From Chloroflexia bacterium (GTDB lineage: Bacteria; Chloroflexota; Chloroflexia; Thermomicrobiales; UBA6265), in the NCBI GenBank assembly GCA_013697005.1, contig JACCXM010000186.1, positions 1 to 40,697 of the forward strand: a stretch of DNA of 40,697 nt. Direction: 5' to 3'. Below are positions 8,739 through 15,613 of the stretch, piece after piece. The notes beneath the pieces are model-generated. The model was given only the letters and a program-made list of their open reading frames with translations, was not told the DNA's origin and ran no database searches. The translations under genes were made by a program, and so were the position numbers. The stretch's first letter is position 1. The number at the start of each line of letters is the position of its first letter.

Positions 8739-8775
8739 TCAGTCCGTAATGGACTGAGTTCGTACGCGACGAACT
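8739..8775. promoter_or_regulatory. Twin inverted repeats in the leader of the dehydrogenase gene
   Basis: Two perfect 7-base inverted repeats, each with a 5-base spacer, stand head to tail and share the A at 8757: TCAGTCC-N5-GGACTGA (8739-8757) and AGTTCGT-N5-ACGAACT (8757-8775). They lie 48-84 bases upstream of the dehydrogenase start, between it and the VOC gene. They could be a pair of operator sites or a double RNA hairpin. The regulator is unknown. Confidence 0.5.
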
Positions 8776-8778
8776 GTA

Positions 8779-8799
8779 CTTCCGACTTCCGACTTCCGA
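8779..8799 (-). repeat. Tandem 7-base repeat array, site 2
   Basis: Three perfect units CTTCCGA on the plus strand (GAAGTCG in circular phase on the minus strand), followed by a degenerate fourth. They begin eight bases beyond the VOC stop codon, at the junction with the dehydrogenase leader. Same heptad family as the array at 4187-4221. Confidence 0.75.
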
Positions 8800-8806
8800 C
8801 TCTCGT

Positions 8807-9193
8807 CTACGTGTATTGGCCACGAATCTCGACCAGCTCGAGCAGATTGTCGAACGGATCGCGGACGAAGAGCCGGGGACGGTTGTTGATCGTCTCGGGG
8901 ATGCGGACGTCGTAACCGCGATCTCGCAGGCGCGTCTGGTAGGCGTCGATATCGTCCACCTCGAGACAGAGGTGCTGGGCGGCGGAGTTTGGCCCCATGC
9001 TCTCCTCTTTGAAGACATGGACCTCGTCGCCGTCGTCGTTGGCGGCGAACCAGACGACGGTCATGGCGGCGAGGCCCTCCGGTTTGGGAATCTCGCGCAT
9101 ACCGAGTACCTCGCCGTAAAAGGCGCGGGCTCGATCGTCGCCACCGGGGGGCATCGGCACACTGGTGTGTTGCAACCGTTTGACCGAGGGCAT
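8807..9193 (-). CDS. VOC (glyoxalase/bleomycin-resistance) superfamily protein
   Basis: A 128-residue protein with the paired beta-alpha-beta-beta-beta VOC layout. The N-terminal half runs LQHTSVPMPPGGDDRARAFYGEVLGM to VVWFAANDDGDEVHVF, and the second half ends with RLFVRDPFDNLLELVEIRG, where the terminal Glu is the usual metal ligand. H9 (LQHTSV), H58 in the EVHVF strand and E123 are plausible ligands. Family members include glyoxalase I, dioxygenases and epimerases, so no reaction is assigned. The ATG at 9193 has AGGAG seven bases upstream; a longer frame to 9406 crosses the divergent promoter region and is unlikely. The dehydrogenase gene lies 115 bases downstream on the same strand. Confidence 0.85.
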   Translation of the reverse strand: MPSVKRLQHTSVPMPPGGDDRARAFYGEVLGMREIPKPEGLAAMTVVWFAANDDGDEVHVFKEESMGPNSAAQHLCLEVDDIDAYQTRLRDRGYDVRIPETINNRPRLFVRDPFDNLLELVEIRGQYT

Positions 9194-9334
9194 AAGGAAC
9201 TCCTTTCCTGTTGCGGGAATGATGCCGCTATTTGCTCCTGGGCGTGAGGACATGGTGAGGGATGCTTGCCGCGCGGCTCGCGCCATCGGATGATGGGGCT
9301 CGATTGGGGTGAGCGCGATCGCAGGGGGATGCCA

Positions 9335-10027
9335 ATGGCGACAGCGACCGGGACACGGCCAGCGTTCGCGAATCTCTTCGTGAGCGATCACCCACTGGTG
9401 CGGCACAAAATCCGTATGCTGGCGGACCGCGGCACCGAATCGAAACTTTTTCGCGAGCTGGTGAATGAGCTAACGTCGTTGATGGTCTATGAGGCCACAT
9501 CGGATCTTCCGGTGCGCGCGATGACCTATCAGACACCGATGGAGAGCGCGGAGGGTGAGGAGGTAGCAGCGCGGCTGGGGCTGGTGCCGATCCTGCGCGC
9601 GGGACTGGGGATGACCGACGCCGCGTTGGCGATCCTGCCCCAGGCCGAAGTCTGGCACCTGGGATTTCGCCGCGATGAGGAGACGCACCTGCCGGAGAGC
9701 TATTACAACCGGCTGCCGGATGTCTGCCCCAACGATCTGGTGATCGTGCTCGATCCGTTGCTGGCCACGGGCGGCTCGGCGTCGGCGGCGATCGCCACCC
9801 TCAAACGGTGGGGCGCGCCGAAGATCACCTTTGTGGGGCTGATCGCGGCGCCGGAAGGGGTGGCGCGGCTGGAGCAAGATCACCCGGACGTGCGGGTCCA
9901 TGTGGCGCGGCTCGACCGCGAGCTGGATGAGGACGCCTATATCCGGCCGGGTCTGGGCGACGCCGGGGACCGCATGTTCGGGACGGAGCCTTCGGCGTGG
10001 GACGAGGGTAACGAGGTGTCAGGGTGA
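9335..10027 (+). CDS. upp: Uracil phosphoribosyltransferase
   Basis: A 230-residue enzyme that salvages uracil by joining it to PRPP to give UMP. It has the family N-terminus NLFVSDHPLVRHKIRMLAD and VPILRAGLGM. The PRPP-binding loop is VLDPLLATGGSASAAI, where LLATGGS replaces the more usual MLATGGS. A C-terminal uracil-site segment YIRPGLGDAGDRMFG is also present. I chose ATG 9335 because AGGGGG ends six bases before it; ATG 9329 is too close to the ribosome-binding site. It is divergent from the VOC gene with a 141-base gap, and nothing else in pyrimidine metabolism is adjacent. Confidence 0.95.
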   Translation: MATATGTRPAFANLFVSDHPLVRHKIRMLADRGTESKLFRELVNELTSLMVYEATSDLPVRAMTYQTPMESAEGEEVAARLGLVPILRAGLGMTDAALAILPQAEVWHLGFRRDEETHLPESYYNRLPDVCPNDLVIVLDPLLATGGSASAAIATLKRWGAPKITFVGLIAAPEGVARLEQDHPDVRVHVARLDRELDEDAYIRPGLGDAGDRMFGTEPSAWDEGNEVSG

Positions 10028-10032
10028 CGGGG

Positions 10033-10560
10033 TTATTGCTGGCGGCGAACCATGCGGCGGTGGGGGATTCCACGCACGTCGTAGAGGGGTCCGGCGGGCG
10101 TGAATCCGAGGCGGCGATAGAACGCTTCGGCGGGAAGTTGGGCGGCGAGCGCGACCTCGCGGGCGCCGGCACTGTCCGCGGCGTCGAGCAAGAACCGCAT
10201 CACCGCCGCGCCGGCACCTAGTCCGCGCGCTTCGGGTACCGTGGCGACCCATGCCACCAGCGCTGGTTCGCGGGCAACGAGCGGCGGGGTCAGTCTGCCG
10301 GTGGCCACGGGACGTTTGTGGTTTCCGATCTCGTCGTCGTGAAGCGAGGCGAGGGCGATGATACTGCGTTCATCGTCGGCGTCGGCAACACGCAGATCGG
10401 CGGCGTGCTGCTCCTGGGCGAAGACGCGACGGCGAATCTCCAGCGCGGCGAGACGGTCCATGGGGGTGGCGACCTGGACGACTTCGATGAAACGGGGGTC
10501 GTGAGTCGTGAGTCGTGAGTCGGGAGTGGAGAGGCGAGCGTTTTGAGCGGGGGCGGTCAT
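10033..10560 (-). CDS. GNAT acetyltransferase, ElaA/YjcF-like
   Basis: A 175-residue GNAT-fold N-acetyltransferase. It carries the ElaA/YjcF hallmark ALEIRRRVFAQEQ near residue 40, the acetyl-CoA pyrophosphate loop EARGLGAGAAVM, and the C-terminal block AEAFYRRLGF...GIPHRRM. The substrate is unknown. The start ATG overlaps the argH stop (ATGA, 10557-10560), so it should be translated with argininosuccinate lyase. Residues 10-22 ([13 protein letters not shown]) are encoded by the tandem 7-base repeat at 10503-10530. The first strand of the fold (FIEVVQV) follows at once, with no start codon between, so the ribosome must read through the repeat. A role as N-acetylglutamate synthase is conceivable beside argH but not supported by specific motifs. 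Confidence 0.83.
   Translation of the reverse strand: MTAPAQNARLSTPDSRLTTHDPRFIEVVQVATPMDRLAALEIRRRVFAQEQHAADLRVADADDERSIIALASLHDDEIGNHKRPVATGRLTPPLVAREPALVAWVATVPEARGLGAGAAVMRFLLDAADSAGAREVALAAQLPAEAFYRRLGFTPAGPLYDVRGIPHRRMVRRQQ
10503..10530. repeat. Tandem 7-base repeat array inside an acetyltransferase gene, site 3
   Basis: GAGTCGT, GAGTCGT, GAGTCGG, then a degenerate GAGTGGA on the plus strand. It is in frame inside the N-terminal coding region of the minus-strand acetyltransferase, about 10-20 codons from its start. Confidence 0.75.
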
Positions 10561-12020
10561 CCGGCGGCGTCCACGTCCGGCGACATCATTTCGGCGCGCC
10601 GCGTTTCACGTTCGGTGACAGTCGCCCGGTGGCGAGACAGGGTGTTTTGGGCCGCTTCGAGTTGTGCCGCCACGCGATTGGGGGCGGTTCCGCCCGGGAC
10701 ATCGCGCGCGGCGAGACTTTCGGCCGCGGTCAATGGTGGTTTCTCGGTGGCGAAGACGGGATGGGCGGCGGCCCATTCCGCATCGCTGAGATCAGCGAAG
10801 GTTGTGTTCTGAGCGATGCAGGAGGCGACGAGCTTTCCGATCGCCTCGTGCGCCTCGCGGAAGGGGATGCCGCGTCTGGCGAGCAAATCGGCGGCGTCGG
10901 TGGCCAGGGAGAAGTCGGCGATGGCGGCGTCCGCCATGCGATCGGTCCGCCAGCGCGCGGTGCGGATCATGGGTGGAAATACGTCGAGGGTGGCCAGCAC
11001 GGTATCGACCGAGTCGAAGAGCGCCTCCTTGTCCTCCTGAAAATCCTTGTTGTAGGTGAGGGGCAGTCCCTTGGTGACGGTGAGGAGCGCCATCAGATTG
11101 CCGTAGACGCGGCCGGTCTTGCCGCGCGCCAGCTCGGCGACGTCCGGGTTTTTCTTCTGCGGCATGATCGAGCTGCCGGTGGAAAAGGCATCCGCGAGCT
11201 CAATAAAGCGGAACTCCGCGGTGGCCCAGAGAATGATCTCCTCCGACAGCCGGGATAAGTGCATGGCGATCGTGGCGCAGGCGTAGAGGGTGTCGAGCAC
11301 GAAGTCGCGGTCGGAGACGGCGTCGAGACTGTTCGCAAAACTCGCCGCAAAGCCAAGATCGGATCGGGTCAGCTCGCGGTCGATGGGATAGGTGACCCCC
11401 GCCAGCGCGCCCGCGCCGAGTGGCATTACGTCGCAGCGGCGGTAGGCGTCATCGAGACGGTCAAGGTCGCGCTCCAGCATGGCGACGTAGGCAAGCAGAT
11501 GATGTGCCAACAGCACCGGCTGGGCGCGTTGCAGGTGGGTGTAGCCCGGCATGGCGATGCCGGGGTTGGCCGCCGCCACGTCCGCGAGGGCGTCACCGAG
11601 ATCGAGCACGCCCTGCATGAGCGCCAGGAGCGCCCCCTTCGTCCAGAGGCGGAGACCGGTCGCCACTTGATCGTTGCGGGAGCGGCCGGTGTGGAGCTTG
11701 CCGGCCACCGCACCGGCGATCTCGCGCAGGCGGCGCTCGACGCCGGTATGAACGTCCTCGTCGGTGACAGTAAGCGAGAAATCACCGGCATCGGCCTCGG
11801 CGAGCACCTGCCAAAGTCCGCGTTCGAGCGCGGCCGCGTCTGCTGCCGGAATGACCCCCTGTTCGCCGAGCATGCGCGCGTGGGCGATCGAGCCGCGAAT
11901 GTCCTCGCGGATCATGCGCACATCGAAGGCGACTGATGCGTTGAACGCCTCCAGGCGGCGATCGGGGGCCTCTGCGAACCGGCCTCCCCAGGCCTTCGCC
12001 GTTCCGGATTGGTCCGTCAT
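10557..12020 (-). CDS. argH: Argininosuccinate lyase
   Basis: A 487-residue fumarase/aspartase-superfamily enzyme that splits argininosuccinate into arginine and fumarate, the last step of arginine synthesis. The N-terminus AWGGRF and the segments [22 protein letters not shown] and [13 protein letters not shown] are all in place. The superfamily signature [12 protein letters not shown] starts at G282 and holds the flexible catalytic serine loop. The ATG at 12020 has AGGAA seven bases upstream. The stop overlaps the downstream acetyltransferase start by four bases. The other arginine genes are not in this window. Length is within the normal 455-490 range. Confidence 0.96.
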   Translation of the reverse strand: MTDQSGTAKAWGGRFAEAPDRRLEAFNASVAFDVRMIREDIRGSIAHARMLGEQGVIPAADAAALERGLWQVLAEADAGDFSLTVTDEDVHTGVERRLREIAGAVAGKLHTGRSRNDQVATGLRLWTKGALLALMQGVLDLGDALADVAAANPGIAMPGYTHLQRAQPVLLAHHLLAYVAMLERDLDRLDDAYRRCDVMPLGAGALAGVTYPIDRELTRSDLGFAASFANSLDAVSDRDFVLDTLYACATIAMHLSRLSEEIILWATAEFRFIELADAFSTGSSIMPQKKNPDVAELARGKTGRVYGNLMALLTVTKGLPLTYNKDFQEDKEALFDSVDTVLATLDVFPPMIRTARWRTDRMADAAIADFSLATDAADLLARRGIPFREAHEAIGKLVASCIAQNTTFADLSDAEWAAAHPVFATEKPPLTAAESLAARDVPGGTAPNRVAAQLEAAQNTLSRHRATVTERETRRAEMMSPDVDAAG

Positions 12021-12047
12021 GTGGGTTCCTTGGTTCAGCGACGAATG

Positions 12048-12140
12048 CCCTCACCCCAACCCTGTTGGCATGATGGGAAATCGCATTCTGGCGACGCACA
12101 CCCTCACCCCAACCCCTCTCCCTGTGCGCAGGGAGAGGGG
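12048..12140. repeat. Intergenic repeat region with dispersed hairpin copy 4
   Basis: In the 276-base gap between the divergent argH and epimerase genes, the leader CCCTCACCCCAACCC appears twice, at about 12049 and 12099. The second copy continues into a perfect 12-base inverted repeat (12113-12124 and 12129-12140) with a 4-base loop and the CCCTCTCCC core. The first copy breaks off after the leader, so it is a truncated copy or relic. Confidence 0.7.
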
Positions 12141-12296
12141 CGTTGTGCCGTGCGGACTGGCGTCCAGGCGTACCTCCTCCTGTCAGCCATCGGGCCAGGA
12201 GGAGGACTCTCCGCTAGCGAGAATAGCATCCCGCTCACTCGCGACGGGGTACCATCTCGATCCTGAGATCATCGGGATGATGAAGGAGCTTTTTCG

Positions 12297-13280
12297 TTGG
12301 CGACGCTGGTGACCGGGGGCAATGGATGGTTGCCGAGCCATGTCGTGCGCCGGCTCGTGCGGGCGGGAGAGCCGGTCATCAGCTACGACCTGATGGAACC
12401 GGACGACTATTTGCGTGCGTTTCTGGGTGATGAATATTCCCGGGTCGTCTTCGTGTGCGGCGATGTCACCGACCGGGAGCGGCTGCGCAATGCGGCGATC
12501 GGGCATGGCGTCACGGCGATCGTCAGCGCCGCGGCCATTACCCCGCGCGTCGACCGCGAGCAGCGGGAACCGGAGCGGATCATCTCCGTCAATCTGGGCG
12601 GGGTCGTCAACGCGCTGGAGGTCGCGCGCGAGCTGCCGGGTTTTCGCCGCTTCGTGCAGGTCTCGTCGTGCGCGGTGTTCGGCAGTGTTCCAAACGTCAC
12701 GGAGCTAGACGAGGATTCTCCCGCCAATGCGGCCAATCTCTACGGGATCACCAAGCTGGCGGGCGAACGCGTTGCGCTGCGCTACGGCGACCTGTTTGGA
12801 CTCGACGTCGTCGCCGTGCGGCCCAGCAATGTCTACGGACCGATGGAGCGGGTGACGCCCGGCTACGCCGGGGCGACCGAGCTGCGGGAGATGCTGCGCC
12901 TCCATTTCGACGGGCACGCGATCGCGGTTGCCTCACGCGACGCGTCGTATCGCGACTGGACCTATGTCGAGGACGTGGCGGAGGGGATCGAACGCGCGTG
13001 GTCCGTGCCGGGCCCGCTGGCGCAGCGGGTGTTCATTCTCGCCAGCGGGGAACAGCAGCCGGTCGGCGACGTGCTGGAGGCGTTTCGCCAGCATCTGCCG
13101 GGATTGAATTACCGGGTCGTGGCCGAGGGCGACGCGAATTACCGGGTCGATCGCGGGGGGCCGGGACCGCTCCCCCGGAACGACCACGCGCGAGATGTTC
13201 TCGGGTGGTCGCCCCGGACGTCGTTTGGCGATGGGATGCGCGAATATCTCGGCTGGATCGCGGCCAACGGTCCGCAGTAG
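12297..13280 (+). CDS. NAD-dependent epimerase/dehydratase (extended SDR family)
   Basis: A 327-residue extended short-chain dehydrogenase. The nucleotide-binding glycine motif TGGNGWLPSH is at residues 6-15, and the acidic D at the end of strand 2 (SYDL) suggests NAD. The active-site strand VQVSSCAVFG is followed by the catalytic YGITK (Y149, K153) and VRPSNVYGP. These fit UDP-sugar 4-epimerases and related dehydratases; the substrate is not determined. The start is a TTG with AAGGAG eight bases upstream, and no ATG or GTG fits the conserved N-terminus better. It stands alone after an intergenic repeat region and is followed by a secreted protein gene on the same strand. Confidence 0.87.
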   Translation: MATLVTGGNGWLPSHVVRRLVRAGEPVISYDLMEPDDYLRAFLGDEYSRVVFVCGDVTDRERLRNAAIGHGVTAIVSAAAITPRVDREQREPERIISVNLGGVVNALEVARELPGFRRFVQVSSCAVFGSVPNVTELDEDSPANAANLYGITKLAGERVALRYGDLFGLDVVAVRPSNVYGPMERVTPGYAGATELREMLRLHFDGHAIAVASRDASYRDWTYVEDVAEGIERAWSVPGPLAQRVFILASGEQQPVGDVLEAFRQHLPGLNYRVVAEGDANYRVDRGGPGPLPRNDHARDVLGWSPRTSFGDGMREYLGWIAANGPQ

Positions 13281-13373
13281 CCCCGTGGGCGGTGGCATTG
13301 ACCGTGTCCGATGCTTGGTGATACGTTCGTGGCGGGGTCATGCCAAAGCGTCCGAGAACGGGCGGAGGGTCTG

Positions 13374-14357
13374 GTGGCGAAGCACGCCTGGCGGTTCATG
13401 CGTCTGCTGCTACTCGTGGCGTTGCTAGCGCCGCTATTGGCCATGCCCGCCGTGGCCCAGGAAGATGCGTTTCGGGAGGCAGGTGTCGTCGTCGGTACGA
13501 CGGGGCTCAATATCCGCGCGTGTCCGGATGTTGCCTGTGGCTCGCGGGGACTGGCCCAGCTCGAAGATCCGATCACCGTCACCGGACCCGCCGCGAATGG
13601 CTATCTGCCGGTGGAGTGGGCGGGGAGAGCTGGTTGGGCCTGGCATCTCTACGTGGCGACGGGCTCCACCGGGACGCCATTTTTGCAGCAGGGAACGCCG
13701 GGTTGCCAGCGTGTCGCGTTCATTTTCAATATCGGGATCGGCGATCCGCTGCAAATTCACCCGCTGTTGTGGCTGAAGGCGGAGAACGTGCCGGCCACCA
13801 TCTTTCCGATGGGATGGTGGGCGCTGGCGTTTCCCGACGACATGCGCACGATCGCGATGCTTGGGTTCCCGATCGGCACGCATGGCGACGTGCGGCTGAA
13901 TCTGACCGGGTTTTCTGATGACGAGGTGGTGATCGATCTGCGGGATTCGGCGGTGCATATCCGCGAGGTGATTGGCAGGGACCCGGCTGCCTACTTCACG
14001 CCCTATGCCGCGGATATGGATGAGCGGGTGCGCGAGCTGGTGGCGCGGGAGGGGTACTTGCCGGTGGCCTGGGATGTGCCGGCGGACGACTGGCGCGAGG
14101 ACATCACCGCCGAGTATGTGTTTGACCGGGTGGTGCCAAACGTCGAGGACGGCTCGATCGTCGAGTTTCATCTTGACGGTCCGGCTTCGGCGGAATCGAC
14201 CGCGATCGCGATTCCGATGATCGTCGCGGCACTGCGGGCGCAGGGGTACCAGTTCGTCACGATCCAGGACATGGCGCAGCCGTGCAACGCGGCGACACCC
14301 GTACCAGGGACACCAGGCGCCGCGACCCCGGTGGCGGGAACGCCGGCGGCGGGGTGA
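13374..14357 (+). CDS. Secreted SH3-domain protein with a polysaccharide-deacetylase-like domain (degenerate motifs)
   Basis: A 327-residue exported protein. A signal peptide (RLLLLVALLAPLLAMPAVAQ) precedes a bacterial SH3-like domain at about residues 40-100 (GTTGLNIRACPDVACG...GWAWHLYVA). A NodB/polysaccharide-deacetylase-like barrel follows, then a Pro/Thr-rich tail. In place of the usual TFDDG motif stands IFNIGIGD (F118-N119-I120), so the catalytic and metal-binding aspartates are missing. The second motif reads GTHGD (H170) without the second histidine. The protein may therefore bind rather than deacetylate glycans, or use a different chemistry. The GTG at 13374 has GGAGG five bases upstream; ATG 13398 is an alternative. 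It is the gene just before the NurA operon. Confidence 0.75.
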   Translation: MAKHAWRFMRLLLLVALLAPLLAMPAVAQEDAFREAGVVVGTTGLNIRACPDVACGSRGLAQLEDPITVTGPAANGYLPVEWAGRAGWAWHLYVATGSTGTPFLQQGTPGCQRVAFIFNIGIGDPLQIHPLLWLKAENVPATIFPMGWWALAFPDDMRTIAMLGFPIGTHGDVRLNLTGFSDDEVVIDLRDSAVHIREVIGRDPAAYFTPYAADMDERVRELVAREGYLPVAWDVPADDWREDITAEYVFDRVVPNVEDGSIVEFHLDGPASAESTAIAIPMIVAALRAQGYQFVTIQDMAQPCNAATPVPGTPGAATPVAGTPAAG

Positions 14358-14383
14358 CACGGGGCTATCAGTCCGCTTATGGT
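14354..14383 (+). promoter_or_regulatory. Candidate promoter of the NurA-HerA-Mre11-Rad50 operon
   Basis: GTGACA (14354-14359) and TATGGT (14378-14383) are separated by 18 bases, an acceptable sigma-70-type spacing. The -35 box overlaps the stop codon of the upstream gene. The match is moderate. The LexA-like palindrome at 14397-14408 would lie at about the transcription start. Confidence 0.35.
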
Positions 14384-14396
14384 ATTCTGGATATCT

Positions 14397-14408
14397 GAAC
14401 ACCTGTTC
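14397..14408. promoter_or_regulatory. LexA-like SOS box upstream of the end-resection operon
   Basis: GAACACCTGTTC is a perfect inverted repeat of GAACA around CC. It fits the GAAC-N4-GTTC core of the LexA box used by Gram-positive bacteria and several other phyla. It ends 62 bases before the NurA start and falls just downstream of a candidate promoter, the place where a repressor would block transcription. With ten paired positions it is expected about 0.04 times in a window of this size at even base composition. No lexA gene is in the window. Confidence 0.55.
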
Positions 14409-14470
14409 GGTTTTTCCCGCGCCGTTCCCGTCATTCGCGGACGCCCCGGCTGGAGAGGGAACAGAGCTCG

Positions 14471-15586
14471 GTGACGTCGCCAGACGGCCTGACCTCGATC
14501 TCGTTCACCGACCGCATCAATCGCTTGAACGCCGGGTTGGTGCGGGACGGTATTTCCGTCTCCGACATGCGTCGTTCCCCCGCGCTCGAATTGCAGTTCG
14601 CGGGCGCGGGCGATCTGGGACGCACGCACGGCGGCGGACACCCGCCGGGGATCGAGCCGATCGAGGGACCGATCGCGGCGCGGCTGGTGCCGGTTATTGC
14701 CGCGCGGGATTCCCGGCTGCGTTATTTCCTTGATGGCGCGCAGCGCACCTTTGCCGTCTGGCGGTGTGGACTGGTGCCGACCGCGGCGACCGTGGTTGCC
14801 GCCGGTATCTTGCAGCGTGTTCCGGGCGAGGACGGCGCGATGGTGCCGGGGACGTTGCGGATGGAGCATTGCTGGCTGATCCCCGATGTACCTGGTGATC
14901 ATCGCGTGGTGGAGCTGGTGCGCCGGATCAAGGCGGAGGGGATGCGTATCCAGGATCCCCGCGACGCGGCAAGCGCGGGCGAGGCGGGCGCGGGCGATGC
15001 GGGCGTCGCCCCGACAAGCGATTCGGACATCGACTATGGACGCTTGCACGAGCTGGCCTATGTCGCGGCGCTCAAGGTACGGGAAGAGGTTGAAGCGCAG
15101 GTGCTGGCGGATTGGGTGCAGCGCCCGGGCTGGGACAGCGGAAGCGACTGGATCGTGGTCGATGGCCGGTTGCGGTCGCCAGCGCCACGGGTGATCGGGC
15201 TGGTGAAGCAGTTCAGCGATGCGCTGTTGTCGGGACCGGACGCGGAGACGTTGCTCGGTCTCGCGCCCGGATATCGGACAACCGCGTTTCACCCCACGGA
15301 CCGGTTTCGGGGCGGCCAGAACCCCGAGGCGCGGACCCTCTGGTACATCCGGCTCTGGGATTCTGCCGGGATGGATGCCCGCCACGCACTGGTGCGGATC
15401 GAAGCCTCGCATGATGTCTGCACGACCGAGGAGATCGACGCCATCTCGAGCTGGATCCTCGCCGAGCGCACTCCCCGCGCGACCGGCGACAGCCGCTGGG
15501 CGACCCTGCTCTATCCGGTGCATTTGCTGGAGCGAATCCTGAAGCGCCGGCTCGATGCGGATACCCGCGGCTGGCCGAGCGCGTGA
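14471..15586 (+). CDS. nurA: NurA-like nuclease
   Basis: A 371-residue protein that I assign to the NurA nuclease family on motif order and gene context. NurA is an RNase H-like nuclease that works as a dimer bound to the HerA ring and degrades DNA strands during end resection. Visible landmarks are the first acidic motif FLDGAQ (D88), the second acidic strand IVVDGRL (D231), the C-terminal WYIRLWD...ALVRIEAS (E311) and LLYPVHLLERILK. In the last motif the usual AH after YP is replaced, so the family match is divergent. The GTG start has GGAGAGGGA upstream at somewhat long spacing. It opens the four-gene operon, 27 bases before the HerA-like gene. Residues 160-180 form an Ala/Gly-rich linker. 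Confidence 0.72.
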   Translation: MTSPDGLTSISFTDRINRLNAGLVRDGISVSDMRRSPALELQFAGAGDLGRTHGGGHPPGIEPIEGPIAARLVPVIAARDSRLRYFLDGAQRTFAVWRCGLVPTAATVVAAGILQRVPGEDGAMVPGTLRMEHCWLIPDVPGDHRVVELVRRIKAEGMRIQDPRDAASAGEAGAGDAGVAPTSDSDIDYGRLHELAYVAALKVREEVEAQVLADWVQRPGWDSGSDWIVVDGRLRSPAPRVIGLVKQFSDALLSGPDAETLLGLAPGYRTTAFHPTDRFRGGQNPEARTLWYIRLWDSAGMDARHALVRIEASHDVCTTEEIDAISSWILAERTPRATGDSRWATLLYPVHLLERILKRRLDADTRGWPSA

Positions 15587-15613
15587 GCGGCGCACACTGA
15601 CGGGGAGGCGACG

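Noticed and set aside
8692-9018. N-terminal extension of the RocA-like protein
   Set aside because: The extension would run through the heptad repeat and antiframe of the VOC gene. The GTG at 8691 has an ideal ribosome-binding site and matches the family start.
12141-12296. Riboswitch or T-box leader before the epimerase gene
   Set aside because: No conserved riboswitch or T-box sequence element is seen; the GC-rich stretch folds only weakly by eye.
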